DNA of 64,000 nt from Actinomyces sp. B33 (GCF_028437565.1 NZ_JAMRYR010000002.1:186001-250000), one strand, 5' to 3'; counted from the stretch's first letter, positions 53,253 to 61,758 are shown. The notes: generated from the sequence alone by a model not told the origin. Numbers and translations: made by a program.

Positions 53253-53385
53253 CGTGGACACCGCCTTGGATACAAGGCGGTTGTTGTTCTTCTGACCGGC
53301 ATGGATACCGGGTTTTCGTTGAAATCAAGCGGTTTTCGGGTTCAAGGCCGGAATGTGTGCATGGGTTCGACGTGTCGTGGGCTTG

Positions 53386-53673
53386 TCATCGTAGTGAGTG
53401 TCCTGCCCAGCCGTGTTGGATGCGGCCTCCGTCTTCCCAGCTGAGGGTTGTGCCGTAGCGTGGTTGGGGTTTGGGTTCGGGTTCGTGGTGCTGGCGGGTG
53501 CGGGGTGGGTTGACGTGTTCGGGGCGGGCGAGGTCTTCGATGCGGTAGGGGTGTTCGCTCTTGGTGTTCAGTAGCCATTCCGCAGCGCGTCGAGCGTGGT
53601 CGCCACTGAGCCCGCGATGCTTGCGCAGAAGCTCTTTGACCAGTTGGTTTATCCCGCCCTCTAGTGGTGAGGT
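53386..53673 (-). pseudogene. C-terminal remnant of an IS1249-like transposase
   Basis: The minus strand reads without interruption SPLEGGINQLVKELLRKHRG, LSGDHARRAAEWLLNTKSEH, PYRIEDLARPEHV and GTTLSWEDGGRIQHGW, ending at a TGA. This is the end of an IS256/IS1249-group transposase, where an EGG motif precedes the last helices. The rest of the element is missing upstream. It is a different copy from the one at 42.8 kb. Confidence 0.6.
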
Positions 53674-53726
53674 CGTGCGCCCTAGTTGTATTTTCCTGGG
53701 AGGTTGTGAACGGTTCGCGGGTGAGT

Positions 53727-53783
53727 GAAGACCTCCGACAGGTTATGGGTTAGCACACTCACAATCTGAAACCGGAGGTCTTC
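53727..53783 (+). repeat. inverted repeat ahead of the IS481 fragment
   Basis: GAAGACCTCCG (53727-53737) and CGGAGGTCTTC (53773-53783) are a perfect 11-bp inverted repeat. The second arm ends just before the ATG of the IS481-like fragment and also provides its GGAGG ribosome-binding site. It could be part of the element's end or a hairpin controlling translation. Confidence 0.5.
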
Positions 53784-53892
53784 ATGGTTCACGCTAATGC
53801 ACCGTTGACACCTGAAGGGCGTCGCCGTCTTGCGGTCCTTTTGCGGTCATTGTCGTCGAGGAGGGCTGGTCATTGCGTCGGGCTGCCGATCG
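53784..53892 (+). pseudogene. IS481-like transposase, N-terminal fragment
   Basis: The fragment begins MVHANAPLTPEGRRRLAVLL and, after a frameshift, continues VVEEGWSLRRAADR, the N-terminal helix-turn-helix of IS481 transposases. The match stops abruptly at about 53893, where DUF262-like sequence begins. No catalytic domain remains. Confidence 0.6.
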
Positions 53893-54262
53893 CTCTGACG
53901 GCGCAAAAGACTGGGCTTCCGACCTGGTCATTGCCCCAACGCACAAGGGCAAGACCTCGAAGATCGAGTACCACCACATCTTCCCGAAGGCATACCTCGA
54001 GAAAGTTCGTCCACACCTCGATAGCCAACAGATCAACCAGATCGGGAACATGGCGTTCATCGGCGCTGGAACCAATAAGAAGATCTCAGCGAGCGCACCG
54101 AGCGCGTACCGCTCCAAGTTTGCCGAGCACCATTTCGATGCCCAGCTGATTGACTTCTCTGACGGCAAGGATCAACCAGACAACTATGAGGAGTTCATCG
54201 ACCGACGACTCGAACTCATCGCTACGCGAATCAACGAGTTTCTAGGTGTGGAAGCTGGTTAG
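53893..54262 (+). pseudogene. DUF262/GmrSD-like restriction protein, C-terminal fragment
   Basis: About 120 residues of the end of a DUF262-type protein remain: GAKDWASDLVIAPTHKGKTS, KIEYHHIFPKAYLEK with an HNH-like HH pair, INQIGNMAFIGAGTNKKISA and a helical tail ELIATRINEFLGVEAG. The frame is open and fused to the IS481 fragment just upstream (RRAADR then SDGAKDW). Loss of the front two thirds destroys the NTP-binding domain. The intact family belongs to type IV restriction and phage defence. Confidence 0.6.
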
Positions 54263-54314
54263 GAGTGAGGAGCTACCAGCGTGTTGACTCAGAGGCAAGT
54301 CTCCCGACTGTAAC

Positions 54315-54343
54315 TTCAGATACCAGCCCACACATGCTAGAAT
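54315..54343 (+). promoter_or_regulatory. promoter of the Abi leader RNA and gene
   Basis: TTCAGA (54315-54320) and TAGAAT (54338-54343) lie 17 bases apart. With the usual 6-7 base offset, transcription would begin at about 54350, right at the base of the hairpin at 54351-54407. Confidence 0.6.
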
Positions 54344-54350
54344 CTTCGTG

Positions 54351-54407
54351 AAGCCCCGGTGGAGCGCTACCTGTCAGTCTCGACTGACGAGGTATTCTCG
54401 CCGGGGC
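54351..54407 (+). ncRNA. structured leader RNA upstream of the Abi gene
   Basis: A long interrupted hairpin is visible. GCCCCGG (54353-54359) pairs with CCGGGGC (54401-54407), GAG (54362-54364) with CTC (54397-54399), TACCT (54368-54372) with AGGTA (54390-54394), and GTCAGT (54373-54378) with ACTGAC (54383-54388) around a CUCG loop. Internal loops are small. No U tract follows, so it is not a simple terminator. The transcript is predicted to start at its 5' edge. It could be an antitoxin-type RNA, a leader controlling translation, or both. Confidence 0.6.
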
Positions 54408-54441
54408 ATTGACGTTTCTACCAGACTGCGAGGAGCCACAG

Positions 54442-55134
54442 GTGCCCGCTGCTGCTGAGCCTATCGACTGGGTTCAGGCGTGGCTGTCACCGGGGCGCTG
54501 GCAGCGCTACCTTGACCACTGCGGCGGCGATGCCGATCAGGCGCTGGAACTCTACGAGTGGAACGTCAGCCTGTCGGGCGCGGTGATGCACGATATCGCG
54601 CACATCGAAGTTGCGCTCCGCAACGTCTACGACCAAACCATCAGCTCCCGTTGGCAGGGCAATCGGCATTGGCTGTTCGACGGCGCATCTCCGGTAAACG
54701 CTCCACTGCTGCGAAGCCGAGGCGGCAGAACCCTCGACCTGAATGCGCGGAATAGAGCGAGCATCAGTGATGCTACCCGTCGGGTTCGTTCGTCGTCACC
54801 AACGCCTGGGCAGGTGATTACTGAGCTTCCGTTTGGATTCTGGAGGCATCTCACCGATGCCGCCCATGAGAAGACGTTGTGGATTCCGATTCTGAGTTGG
54901 GCGTTTCCGCACCGCGCGGATCGCAGACAGATTGAACGCAAGCTCACCTTGATCAACAGCGTGCGAAACCGTGCCTCCCACCACGAGCAGATGTTTGACG
55001 TGCGTCGCCAGGCAGAGGTTGTCCGGGCAGAGGATGCGATCATCGAGGTCGCCGAGATGCTCCTGCCCGAACTGGCCACTTACATCGCGACCACCTCTAC
55101 CGTGAGTGAAGTAATCCGACGCAACCCGGCCTAG
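54442..55134 (+). CDS. Abi-family HEPN protein (Abi_2/AbiD-AbiF-like)
   Basis: This 230-residue protein has the Abi_2 family layout. SPGRWQRYLDHCGGDADQALELYEWNVSLSGA lies near residues 16-47, HIEVALRN at 54-61, ITELPFGFWRHLT at 126-138, and the HEPN motif SVRNRASHHEQMF at 173-185, with R175 and H180 in the RX4H arrangement. Such proteins cleave RNA and abort phage infection. I start it at the GTG at 54442, which has GAGGAG upstream; a TTG at 54409 falls in the hairpin. It follows a structured leader and lies between IS remnants. Confidence 0.78.
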   Translation: MPAAAEPIDWVQAWLSPGRWQRYLDHCGGDADQALELYEWNVSLSGAVMHDIAHIEVALRNVYDQTISSRWQGNRHWLFDGASPVNAPLLRSRGGRTLDLNARNRASISDATRRVRSSSPTPGQVITELPFGFWRHLTDAAHEKTLWIPILSWAFPHRADRRQIERKLTLINSVRNRASHHEQMFDVRRQAEVVRAEDAIIEVAEMLLPELATYIATTSTVSEVIRRNPA

Positions 55135-55172
55135 TCCTTCTCGTAGAAGGCGCATTCGTAGCCGTCGGCATC

Positions 55173-56537
55173 GGGTCTGTCTGAATAACGGTGTGTGAGG
55201 GTTTGGCTTGATCCGAGAGGAGATGGCCGTGGCTGACGCGACCGAACTATTGGACGGCGAGATGATCGATCCTGTGACTGGGGAGATTATTGATCGGAAA
55301 GAACTCGCCGAGCGGCTCGCGCAGGCGAAGGAACAGGGCGTGAGCTTGGTCGGCCCGGGAGGGTTGCTGAATCAGCTCACGAAGAACGTCCTTGAGACCG
55401 CGCTGGACGCCGAGCTGGCCGAGCGCCTCGGACACGATCACGGGGCACCCCGATCGCGCAGAACATGTGCAATGGAATCCGTGTGAAGACGGTGCTTACG
55501 CAGATCGGCCCGGTCGAGATCGAGGTCCCCAGGGATCGTGACGGCTTGTTCGAGCCGGTGATCGTGCTTGAGCGGAAGCGGCGTCTGGACGGCATTGACC
55601 AGATCGTGCTCTCCCTCAGAGTAAGAGGTTTGACGACCGGGGAGATCGCCGCGCACGTCGAGGAGGTCTATGGGGCGAAGGTCTTCAAGGACATGACCAG
55701 TCGGATCACCGAGAAAATCGCCGGCGAGCTCGCCGAGTGGGCGAGCAGGCCACTGGATGCGATTCTCACCGATGTTCTTCGTTGACACAATCGTGGTGAA
55801 AGTCCGTGATGGGGGGCAGGGGCGTAACACCCTGTTCTATGTCGTCATGGGCGTCACCACCAATGGGGAACGTGACATCCTCGGATCTGGGCTGGTGACG
55901 GGGCGCAAGGCGCCCGGTTCTGGTTGCAGGGTGTTCACCGAGCTGAAGAACCGCGGTGTCGAGGACGTGTTCATCGCGGTCTGTGACGGGTTGAAGGGGC
56001 TGTCGGAGGCGATGACCATTACGTGGGGGGCAGGCGGTCGTGTAGCAGTGGATCGTGCACCTGATCCGCAACTCGTTCTGTTACGCCGGGCGGCAGCATC
56101 GTGATGCGATCGTGAAGTCCCTCAAGCCCCGTTTATACGGACCCGTCCGAGCAGGCTGCGAAGGATCGGTTCGAGGAGTTCGGGCCGAAGTAGGGTGACC
56201 GGTATCCGGCGATCGTGCAGCTATGGCGGGCCTCCTGGGCGGAGTTCGTGCTGTTCCTGGAGTACGCCGTCGAGGTCCGCCGCGTGATCTGCACGATCAA
56301 TGCGAGGTATCGCCGAGCAGTTCGCGCCCGCGGGCACTTCCCGAACGAGGCCGCGGCTCTCAAGCGCCTCTGCCTCGTGACTCGGTCGCTTGGCTCTCCC
56401 GGCGGCGGCAGGGCGCGCGGGGTGATGAGGTGGAAGCCCGCACTGGACGCGTTCGCGATCACCTTCGCCGGACGCTTCGAGAGAACCACTCGCTGATAAA
56501 ACCGTCGGACCCCACACACCGTTTACCAGACAGAGCC
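55173..56537 (+). mobile_element. decayed IS256-family insertion sequence
   Basis: The element is bounded by matching terminal inverted repeats. The left end reads GGGTCTGTCTG then AACGGTGTGTG at 55173-55198; the right end, inverted, reads GGCTCTGTCTG then AACGGTGTGTG, ending at 56537. It holds one frameshifted transposase gene. I see no target duplication. Confidence 0.75.
55208..56496 (+). pseudogene. IS256-family transposase, frameshifted
   Basis: Pieces in order: LAQAKEQGVSLVGPGGLLNQ, TKNVLETALDAELAERLGHD, VKTVLTQIGPVEIEVPRDRD, LRVRGLTTGEIAAHVEEVYG, FVDTIVVKVRDGGQGRNTLF, LKNRGVEDVFIAVCDGLKGL and near the end YRRAVRARGHFPNEAAALK then FAITFAGRF. The catalytic DDE residues would be spread over the broken frames. 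Shifts occur near 55440, 55770, 55915, 56010 and later. It is inactive as read. Confidence 0.75.
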
Positions 56538-56577
56538 GATAGCCGGTGCGGGGCCGTTCTTGTGTGACTTGGCGCGG

Positions 56578-56699
56578 GTGGGGTTCTCGTGCCCAGTCGT
56601 GCGCTCCCGACCACTCGGAGGCTTTCTTGGGCGGTGCGGGTGGGGTAAGCGGTGAGAACCGCTGGCGGCGCGCGAGACGGAGGCTTTCTCGGGCGCGCG
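56578..56699. repeat. 122-bp direct repeat, copy A
   Basis: This copy runs from GTGGGGTTCTCGTGCCCAG to GGCTTTCTCGGGCGCGCG. It matches copy B (56844-56965), 266 bases downstream, with about two mismatches. Confidence 0.85.
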
Positions 56700-56843
56700 A
56701 GGCGGAGGGTTTCTTGGGCGTGTGGATGGGGTGGTGCGAGGGTTTCCTCGGCCTGGCCCGTGATCGAGGCTCCTCGGGCGCGCGGGCGGGACTGTTCAGC
56801 GACACGGCGATCCTGTTGACGTGAGGTCTTCTCGGGCGCGTAG

Positions 56844-56965
56844 GTGGGGTTCTCGTGCCCAGTCGTGCGCTTCCGACCACTCGGAGGCTTTCTTGGGCGG
56901 TGCTGGTGGGGTAAGCGGTGAGAACCGCTGGCGGCGCGCGAGACGGAGGCTTTCTCGGGCGCGCG
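56844..56965. repeat. 122-bp direct repeat, copy B
   Basis: This is the second copy of the 56578-56699 repeat with about two substitutions, so the duplication is recent or kept homogeneous. Confidence 0.85.
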
Positions 56966-57152
56966 GGTGGAGGCGGCGTTGTCCCGGACTGCCACCGCGA
57001 AGCGGGTTCGGGCGAGACTTCCTCAGCGCGCAGGCGGGTTGTCCGGATGGCGAGGGGCTCGCACGTGAGGACGGCGGTGCGCATGAGGTCTCGCGGTGTT
57101 GCGGCGGCACATGAGCGGCGCATGAGTGGTGGGCGGGGGAGAGCCTCGCCGA

Positions 57153-57182
57153 TTGAAATCGGGAATGATTATCAGTTAAGAT
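57153..57182 (+). promoter_or_regulatory. promoter with Zur-type operator
   Basis: TTGAAA (57153-57158) and TAAGAT (57177-57182) are 18 bases apart. The spacer contains CGGGAATGATTATCA (57160-57174), which matches a Zur-like TGATAATGATTATCA palindrome at 12 of 15 positions, with the right half perfect. A bound Zur would block RNA polymerase directly. The A/T-rich site stands out against its GC-rich surroundings. Confidence 0.6.
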
Positions 57183-57281
57183 TAGCGTGCCCATATCAGC
57201 CTGATGCGACTCTCGACGTGCCAGCAGAGGCGACCGCACCATCGTCGGCGGCCGAGGCCGCACTGATTCGGAAAGATTCAG

Positions 57282-60200
57282 ATGAAACACCGCTCCGTGC
57301 GATCTGCGGTGGTGACGCTCGTAGCAGGCATCCTGCTCGCCCTCGTCGCCCCTATCGCTCATGCCGCCGACCCTCAACCGGTCGACGTAAAGACTCCCGT
57401 CACTTTGACGATGACCTCCGAAGGCGGAACCAGCGGCCTCCTCGTCTCGACGGGGGTCGGCGCCTCCAAGCAGGAGCATCCCGCTCAGAACGTCCGCATC
57501 GTCCTTCCGGCGTCGACCTATACTCGCGAGGACCTGCCCGAGCAGACGGGTCCTGGATACGCCGGATACATCCGTTACAGCGCGCGGGGACTCGACGAGG
57601 CGGACGCCTCGTCGCTGCGCTTCGATAAGGTGCGCGGCCCCTCCGATGATGCCTCTCTCGCTGTCTACGGGCAGACTGAGGAAGGCGATAACCAGCAGAT
57701 CCTCACCAAGGACGGCAAGCCGGTGACGATCGTCGAGGAAGGGGCGGTTCTCACCCTGTCCGCTCAGGAGGCGAGTTCTGTCTGGCTCTTCTCGGCGAGC
57801 GGCGACTACGAGGTCGATCTTTCCCCCGTCACCGGCGAGGGGGACACGATCACTCTTCGGTTCCATGTCGAGAAGAGCGCGGACGAGGGCGCCGACCCGG
57901 GCGATGCCGATACCGACGATGAGGACTCCGACGCTGAAGAGCCGGCTGAGCCCAATGGCGATGCGGGTTCTTCCGGTTTGTACATCGCGCCCTCCAATGG
58001 GATTCGCCGCCTGAGCGACGGGCACGTGGACGCCTTCTACCTCTACAACAATCGCGACGATATGCGCCTGCTCGTCAAGGACGATTCCAGCGGTAATGTG
58101 CTGCGCAGGCCCGAGGACGTCGTCTTCGTCATCCAGTCGTTCACGTACGAGACCGGTCTCGATTTCGGAGGGACGGTCCCGGAGACCGCCGGCTACACGA
58201 CGGCTGGCAGCAGGAAGGCGAGCTTCTCGCCCGGCTGGACCCTCAACAGCACCAGTGGCAACGGGTATCAGACGACGAAGGTCGAATTCACTGAGGTCTC
58301 GGGTCCCGGGAAGATCGTCCTGGGCTCTCGGACCATCGATAACACATTCTTCTCGTATCTCGACGACGGGCGTCCTTACGTCGAGACTGGCACCAAGGTG
58401 AAGATCGATAGCCACAAGCATCCGACGTGGTTCTTCACTCGCGCCGGCACCTACACGATGAAGGCCCGACTCGTCGGCACCGACCCCGATGGCACAACCG
58501 GCTATTCGCCCGAGGTGACGTACACGTGGGAGGTCGAGCACAACGACCAGGACCCCAATCCCGCGGGCCCGGCGGATTCCCCCTCGGCTCCCGCGCCCCC
58601 GGACACGCCCGGTGACACGCCCGACGGACGGGGCGGCAAGCCCGGCGCCACCCCTGGCGACAAGCCGGTGCCCCCGTCCACCGGCCCCGTCCTGCCCAAG
58701 CCGGAACCGCCGACGGAAACGAAGAAAGTCGTCCTCGACAGCGGACATATCGACCTCTTCAACGTCACCCCGGTCGATGGGAAGATGGTACTGGCCGTCA
58801 AGGAGGACACCCCCACTCGCGAGGCGATACACAAGCCCTCCGATGTCGTCATCAAGGTGTCGGATCGAGCCCTGATGGATCTTCCGGGCGACTACGCGTC
58901 GAATTTGGCCCCTCGGGGGTACTTCCTCGACAAGAACGGCGATAAGGGATTGCCCTACCCCGGGTGGGATACCGTTGCCCTGCGGCAGATGCTGTGCCCC
59001 AAGGCACCGCAGTCCTGCCCGCCCATCGATATCAAGTTCCTGTCGGTCTCCGGCCCCGGCAGCGCATTCCTCTTCGACAACGCGGGTTCTTCGCCCACCC
59101 AGATTCTGCGCGATGCCGACCAGGCGTTGACCTACAAGATCGGCCCCGGCACGTTCATCCACCAGGAGGAGCCCGGCCATCAACACGCGCACTGGCTCTT
59201 CACCGACCCGGGCGTGTACTCGATGACGGTGCGCGTCTCCGAGGGCGAGAAGCTCCTGGGACGCAGCGGCCTGGCCGCGCCTGCGACGTCGAACACCGAG
59301 ACCTTCACCTGGGTCGTCGGCGACAACACGCCACTGCCCCCCGGATTCGGCACCGACAGCTCCTCCGACTCCAAGCCGGGGGCTGACAAGCCCGGAAGCG
59401 CGGGAGACAACACCAACGACGACAACACCGGCAAGGCCCCCAAGGGTGAGCCGGAGAAGCCGAAGGACACCGGCAAGCAGCGCTTCTCCGCCGGGCACTT
59501 CGACCTCTTCAACGTCGTCGCCGACAAGGGGAAGATCCTCCTCAACGCCAAGGAGGACACGACCGGAACGCCCAAGACGCACCGTCCCGAGAACCTCATC
59601 CTCGAAGTGACCGAGGCGTCGAAGGCGAACCTGCCCGACAACCTCCACCAGAACCTCGCGCCCTCGGGCTACTACCTGCCCGAGAGCGTCAAGAACACGA
59701 GCAAGATGCTGTGGCCCGGATGGGACACCAACGGGGTGCGCCCCGACTTCGGCGCGGTCGACATCAAGTTCCTCAACGTCACCGCCCCCGAAGGAGGCAA
59801 GGCCTACCTCTTCAAGGACATCGTCTTCCAAGGGCTCTCGCCGGTCCTCGCCTCGAAGTCCTACGAACTCGCCTCCGGGGAGATGATCCACCAGGACACG
59901 CCCGGCCACGTCCACGCCAGCTGGCTGTTCACCGCCCCCGGTGAATACACGATGACCGTCCAGGCCGAGGCCACCCCCGTCAACGGCGGACCCAAGGTCT
60001 CCTCGCAGCCCGCGACGTACACCTGGGTCGTCGGCGGCCAAGGGCCCGCCGAGTCCGACAAGGATGACGCGGACGCGAAGAAGGAGAAGGACGCGGCCGC
60101 CGATTCCGACGGGAAGAAGGACCAGTCGACGAACACGCAGCAGCCCGGAGGAACCGCCTCCGAGGCCGGCTCCGCCCCGACCGGGAACGCCGGCGCGAAG

Positions 60201-61028
60201 CCGACGACCGCGGCCGCCGGGCGCGCGGGCTCGGCAGCCGCCGCCCAGTGCTTCCCGACGAAGACGGAGGGCTCCGGCGAGGAGACGCTCCTGCCCCGTG
60301 TTAAGGACGATCGCACCGTCCCCGCCCAGTGGGTCGACCCCGCCGGACTCGCATTCGCCGTCGGCGACGCCAGCAAGGTGACGACCAACCAGGCCGCCGG
60401 ATCCATCCCCTCGGGAACCACCGTGTGGATGATCGGCTCGGCCCAGAAGTCCGGCATCCCGTGGCTCGGCGCCAACACGCAGTCGCCCAGCTACCTCGAA
60501 CGGGTCTCCGGTCCGATGACGATGTCCGTCACCTCCTTCTCCGGACCCGGCACCATGGAGGTCTTCACCTCCGGGACCCTCGGCATGGCCGTCGGAGACC
60601 ACTGGTTCTCCGGCAACGGCGGCCAGGGCTCCGGATCGGTCTCCATCCCCGCGAACACCCACGTCCACCCCAATTGGGTGTTCACCAAGGCCGGCACCTA
60701 CACGGTCGGCATCACCATGAGCGCGACGACGAAGGACGGCAAGGAGCTCTCCGGCTCGACGACGCTGACCTTCAACGTCGGCTCGGGCGATGGCGTCACC
60801 GACGGCCACTTCGACCTCGGGCCCGAGGTCGGCGCCGCCGGCTCGTCGATCGTGTGGAAGACGAAGGACGGCAAGCCCTGCGTCCCCACCGCCGCCGACC
60901 TCCTGGCCGCCGGCATGGACCCGAGCCTGGCGTCGACCGGCGCGAATGATGTGTGGCTGGTCCTGACCGGGGCGTGCCTGCTCGCCCTCGTCGGATTCGC
61001 CTCGCTGCGGATCAAGCGAACCATCTGA
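57282..61028 (+). CDS. sortase-anchored surface protein with choice-of-anchor M / TIGR03769 repeats
   Basis: This 1248-residue secreted protein has a signal peptide (MKHRSVRSAVVTLVAGILL to AHA) and acidic, Pro-rich linkers. Four domains each end in H-x-H-x2-W-x-F-T-x2-G-x-Y: near residues 378, 633, 876 and 1127. The C terminus has LASTG (1216-1220), a hydrophobic helix and RIKRTI, a sortase signal. The repeats match actinobacterial TIGR03769 domains, which occur with zinc/manganese ABC systems. The Zur-type site upstream suggests a role in metal capture at the cell surface. No transporter is adjacent, although a Mn/Zn importer lies at 27-31 kb. Confidence 0.85.
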   Translation: MKHRSVRSAVVTLVAGILLALVAPIAHAADPQPVDVKTPVTLTMTSEGGTSGLLVSTGVGASKQEHPAQNVRIVLPASTYTREDLPEQTGPGYAGYIRYSARGLDEADASSLRFDKVRGPSDDASLAVYGQTEEGDNQQILTKDGKPVTIVEEGAVLTLSAQEASSVWLFSASGDYEVDLSPVTGEGDTITLRFHVEKSADEGADPGDADTDDEDSDAEEPAEPNGDAGSSGLYIAPSNGIRRLSDGHVDAFYLYNNRDDMRLLVKDDSSGNVLRRPEDVVFVIQSFTYETGLDFGGTVPETAGYTTAGSRKASFSPGWTLNSTSGNGYQTTKVEFTEVSGPGKIVLGSRTIDNTFFSYLDDGRPYVETGTKVKIDSHKHPTWFFTRAGTYTMKARLVGTDPDGTTGYSPEVTYTWEVEHNDQDPNPAGPADSPSAPAPPDTPGDTPDGRGGKPGATPGDKPVPPSTGPVLPKPEPPTETKKVVLDSGHIDLFNVTPVDGKMVLAVKEDTPTREAIHKPSDVVIKVSDRALMDLPGDYASNLAPRGYFLDKNGDKGLPYPGWDTVALRQMLCPKAPQSCPPIDIKFLSVSGPGSAFLFDNAGSSPTQILRDADQALTYKIGPGTFIHQEEPGHQHAHWLFTDPGVYSMTVRVSEGEKLLGRSGLAAPATSNTETFTWVVGDNTPLPPGFGTDSSSDSKPGADKPGSAGDNTNDDNTGKAPKGEPEKPKDTGKQRFSAGHFDLFNVVADKGKILLNAKEDTTGTPKTHRPENLILEVTEASKANLPDNLHQNLAPSGYYLPESVKNTSKMLWPGWDTNGVRPDFGAVDIKFLNVTAPEGGKAYLFKDIVFQGLSPVLASKSYELASGEMIHQDTPGHVHASWLFTAPGEYTMTVQAEATPVNGGPKVSSQPATYTWVVGGQGPAESDKDDADAKKEKDAAADSDGKKDQSTNTQQPGGTASEAGSAPTGNAGAKPTTAAAGRAGSAAAAQCFPTKTEGSGEETLLPRVKDDRTVPAQWVDPAGLAFAVGDASKVTTNQAAGSIPSGTTVWMIGSAQKSGIPWLGANTQSPSYLERVSGPMTMSVTSFSGPGTMEVFTSGTLGMAVGDHWFSGNGGQGSGSVSIPANTHVHPNWVFTKAGTYTVGITMSATTKDGKELSGSTTLTFNVGSGDGVTDGHFDLGPEVGAAGSSIVWKTKDGKPCVPTAADLLAAGMDPSLASTGANDVWLVLTGACLLALVGFASLRIKRTI

Positions 61029-61042
61029 TCCGCCGGATGCCA

Positions 61043-61087
61043 ATGGGGCGGTGGGCGCTTCGTACGGGAGCGCCCACCGCCCCATTT
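61043..61087. terminator. strong bidirectional terminator
   Basis: An 18-bp perfect inverted repeat (AATGGGGCGGTGGGCGCT, 61043-61060, with its complement at 61070-61087) has a 9-nt loop. It lies between the anchored-protein gene and the convergent MFS fragment. Confidence 0.8.
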
Positions 61088-61104
61088 CTCGTCTTCGTCA
61101 ACTG

Positions 61105-61509
61105 TCACGGAACCGCTGGTGCGGCGTCGTTCGCCGGCGTCGGTATGGAGCGCATCGACGCCAGGGGAGTGGCCAGTGCGGGAAGGGCCGCGCAGGCGAC
61201 GACCGTCGCCGCCATGAGGAGGCCGACGCCGAGCCCCCAGCGCTCGGAGACGAAGCCGCCGAGGAGGGAGCCCGCGGGCATGGCGCCCCACTCGGCGAAG
61301 CGCAGGGTCCCGAGGACTCGTCCCCGTGCCGAGGCCGGGGCGAGCGCTTGTCGCAGCCCCGCGGCAAGGGCTTGATGGAGCATGATCCCCAGACCCGTGA
61401 GCCCCGCGCCGACGTGGACGAGGACGAGGCCGGGGATGCTCGTCCGGCCGGCAGCCGTGAAGGCCGCGAGCCCGGCGGCCCCCACGAGAGGCCCCGCGAC
61501 GTCGAGAAG
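61105..61509 (-). pseudogene. MFS transporter, C-terminal fragment
   Basis: About 135 residues with four hydrophobic segments are left, from LLDVAGPLVGAAGLAAFTAA through LVHVGAGLTGLGIMLHQALA, AGLRQALAPASARGRVLG, RFAEWGAMPAGSLLGGFVSE and WGLGVGLLMAATVVACAAL to a stop at 61105. These are the last helices of a major facilitator permease. The first two thirds of the gene are missing; the break is near 61509. High GC at third codon positions shows recent decay. Confidence 0.55.
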
Positions 61510-61716
61510 GCCGCCCGGGCGACCACGCGCCTCGACTCCTTCGACATCGGCGTCGCCTCCGGCCAGGCCAGAATCATCCTCCGCTTCACCGCGCCCGACG
61601 AGTACACCGCTCGTCGCACCCACGCCGACCTCCTCCGAGCGGTCGCCGCCGTCGCGGACGTCCCACGGGCCCGCCTCGCCCTCGTCCGCGCCGGTCGCAG
61701 CGCCTTCCTCGACTGA
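61510..61716 (+). pseudogene. C-terminal fragment of an unrecognised protein
   Basis: The plus frame RLDSFDIGVASGQARIILRF then TAPDEYTARRTHADLLRAVA then ARLALVRAGRSAFLD, ending at the TGA at 61714-61716, has strong G/C third-position bias as in real genes. There is no start codon near its beginning, and homology-like sequence ceases near 61505 where the MFS fragment begins in the other direction. I do not recognise the family. Confidence 0.4.
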
Positions 61717-61758
61717 TCGGGCCCATCACGAGCCGACCCGGCGCCCGCCTCCCCGGCC

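Larger units (their letters stand above)
56538..57152. other. repeat-rich non-coding field upstream of the anchored protein
   Basis: No gene is convincing here. The stretch holds two 122-bp direct repeats and at least eight variants of a short motif, GGAGGCTTTCTTGGGCG or similar, each followed by a G-rich stretch. On the minus strand the motif reads CGCCCAAGAAAGCCTCC. Open frames are by-products of the repeats. Its left edge is the IS256 element and its right edge the Zur-type promoter. Confidence 0.65.

Noticed and set aside
54409-54441. TTG at 54409 as start of the Abi gene
   Set aside because: It lies at the end of the hairpin and has no ribosome-binding site, whereas the GTG at 54442 has GAGGAG at the right distance.
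56796-61085. A 1429-codon minus-strand open frame
   Set aside because: It is the antisense shadow of the surface-protein gene at 57282-61028, which has a signal peptide, repeats and a sorting motif. Its translation is low-complexity and belongs to no family.
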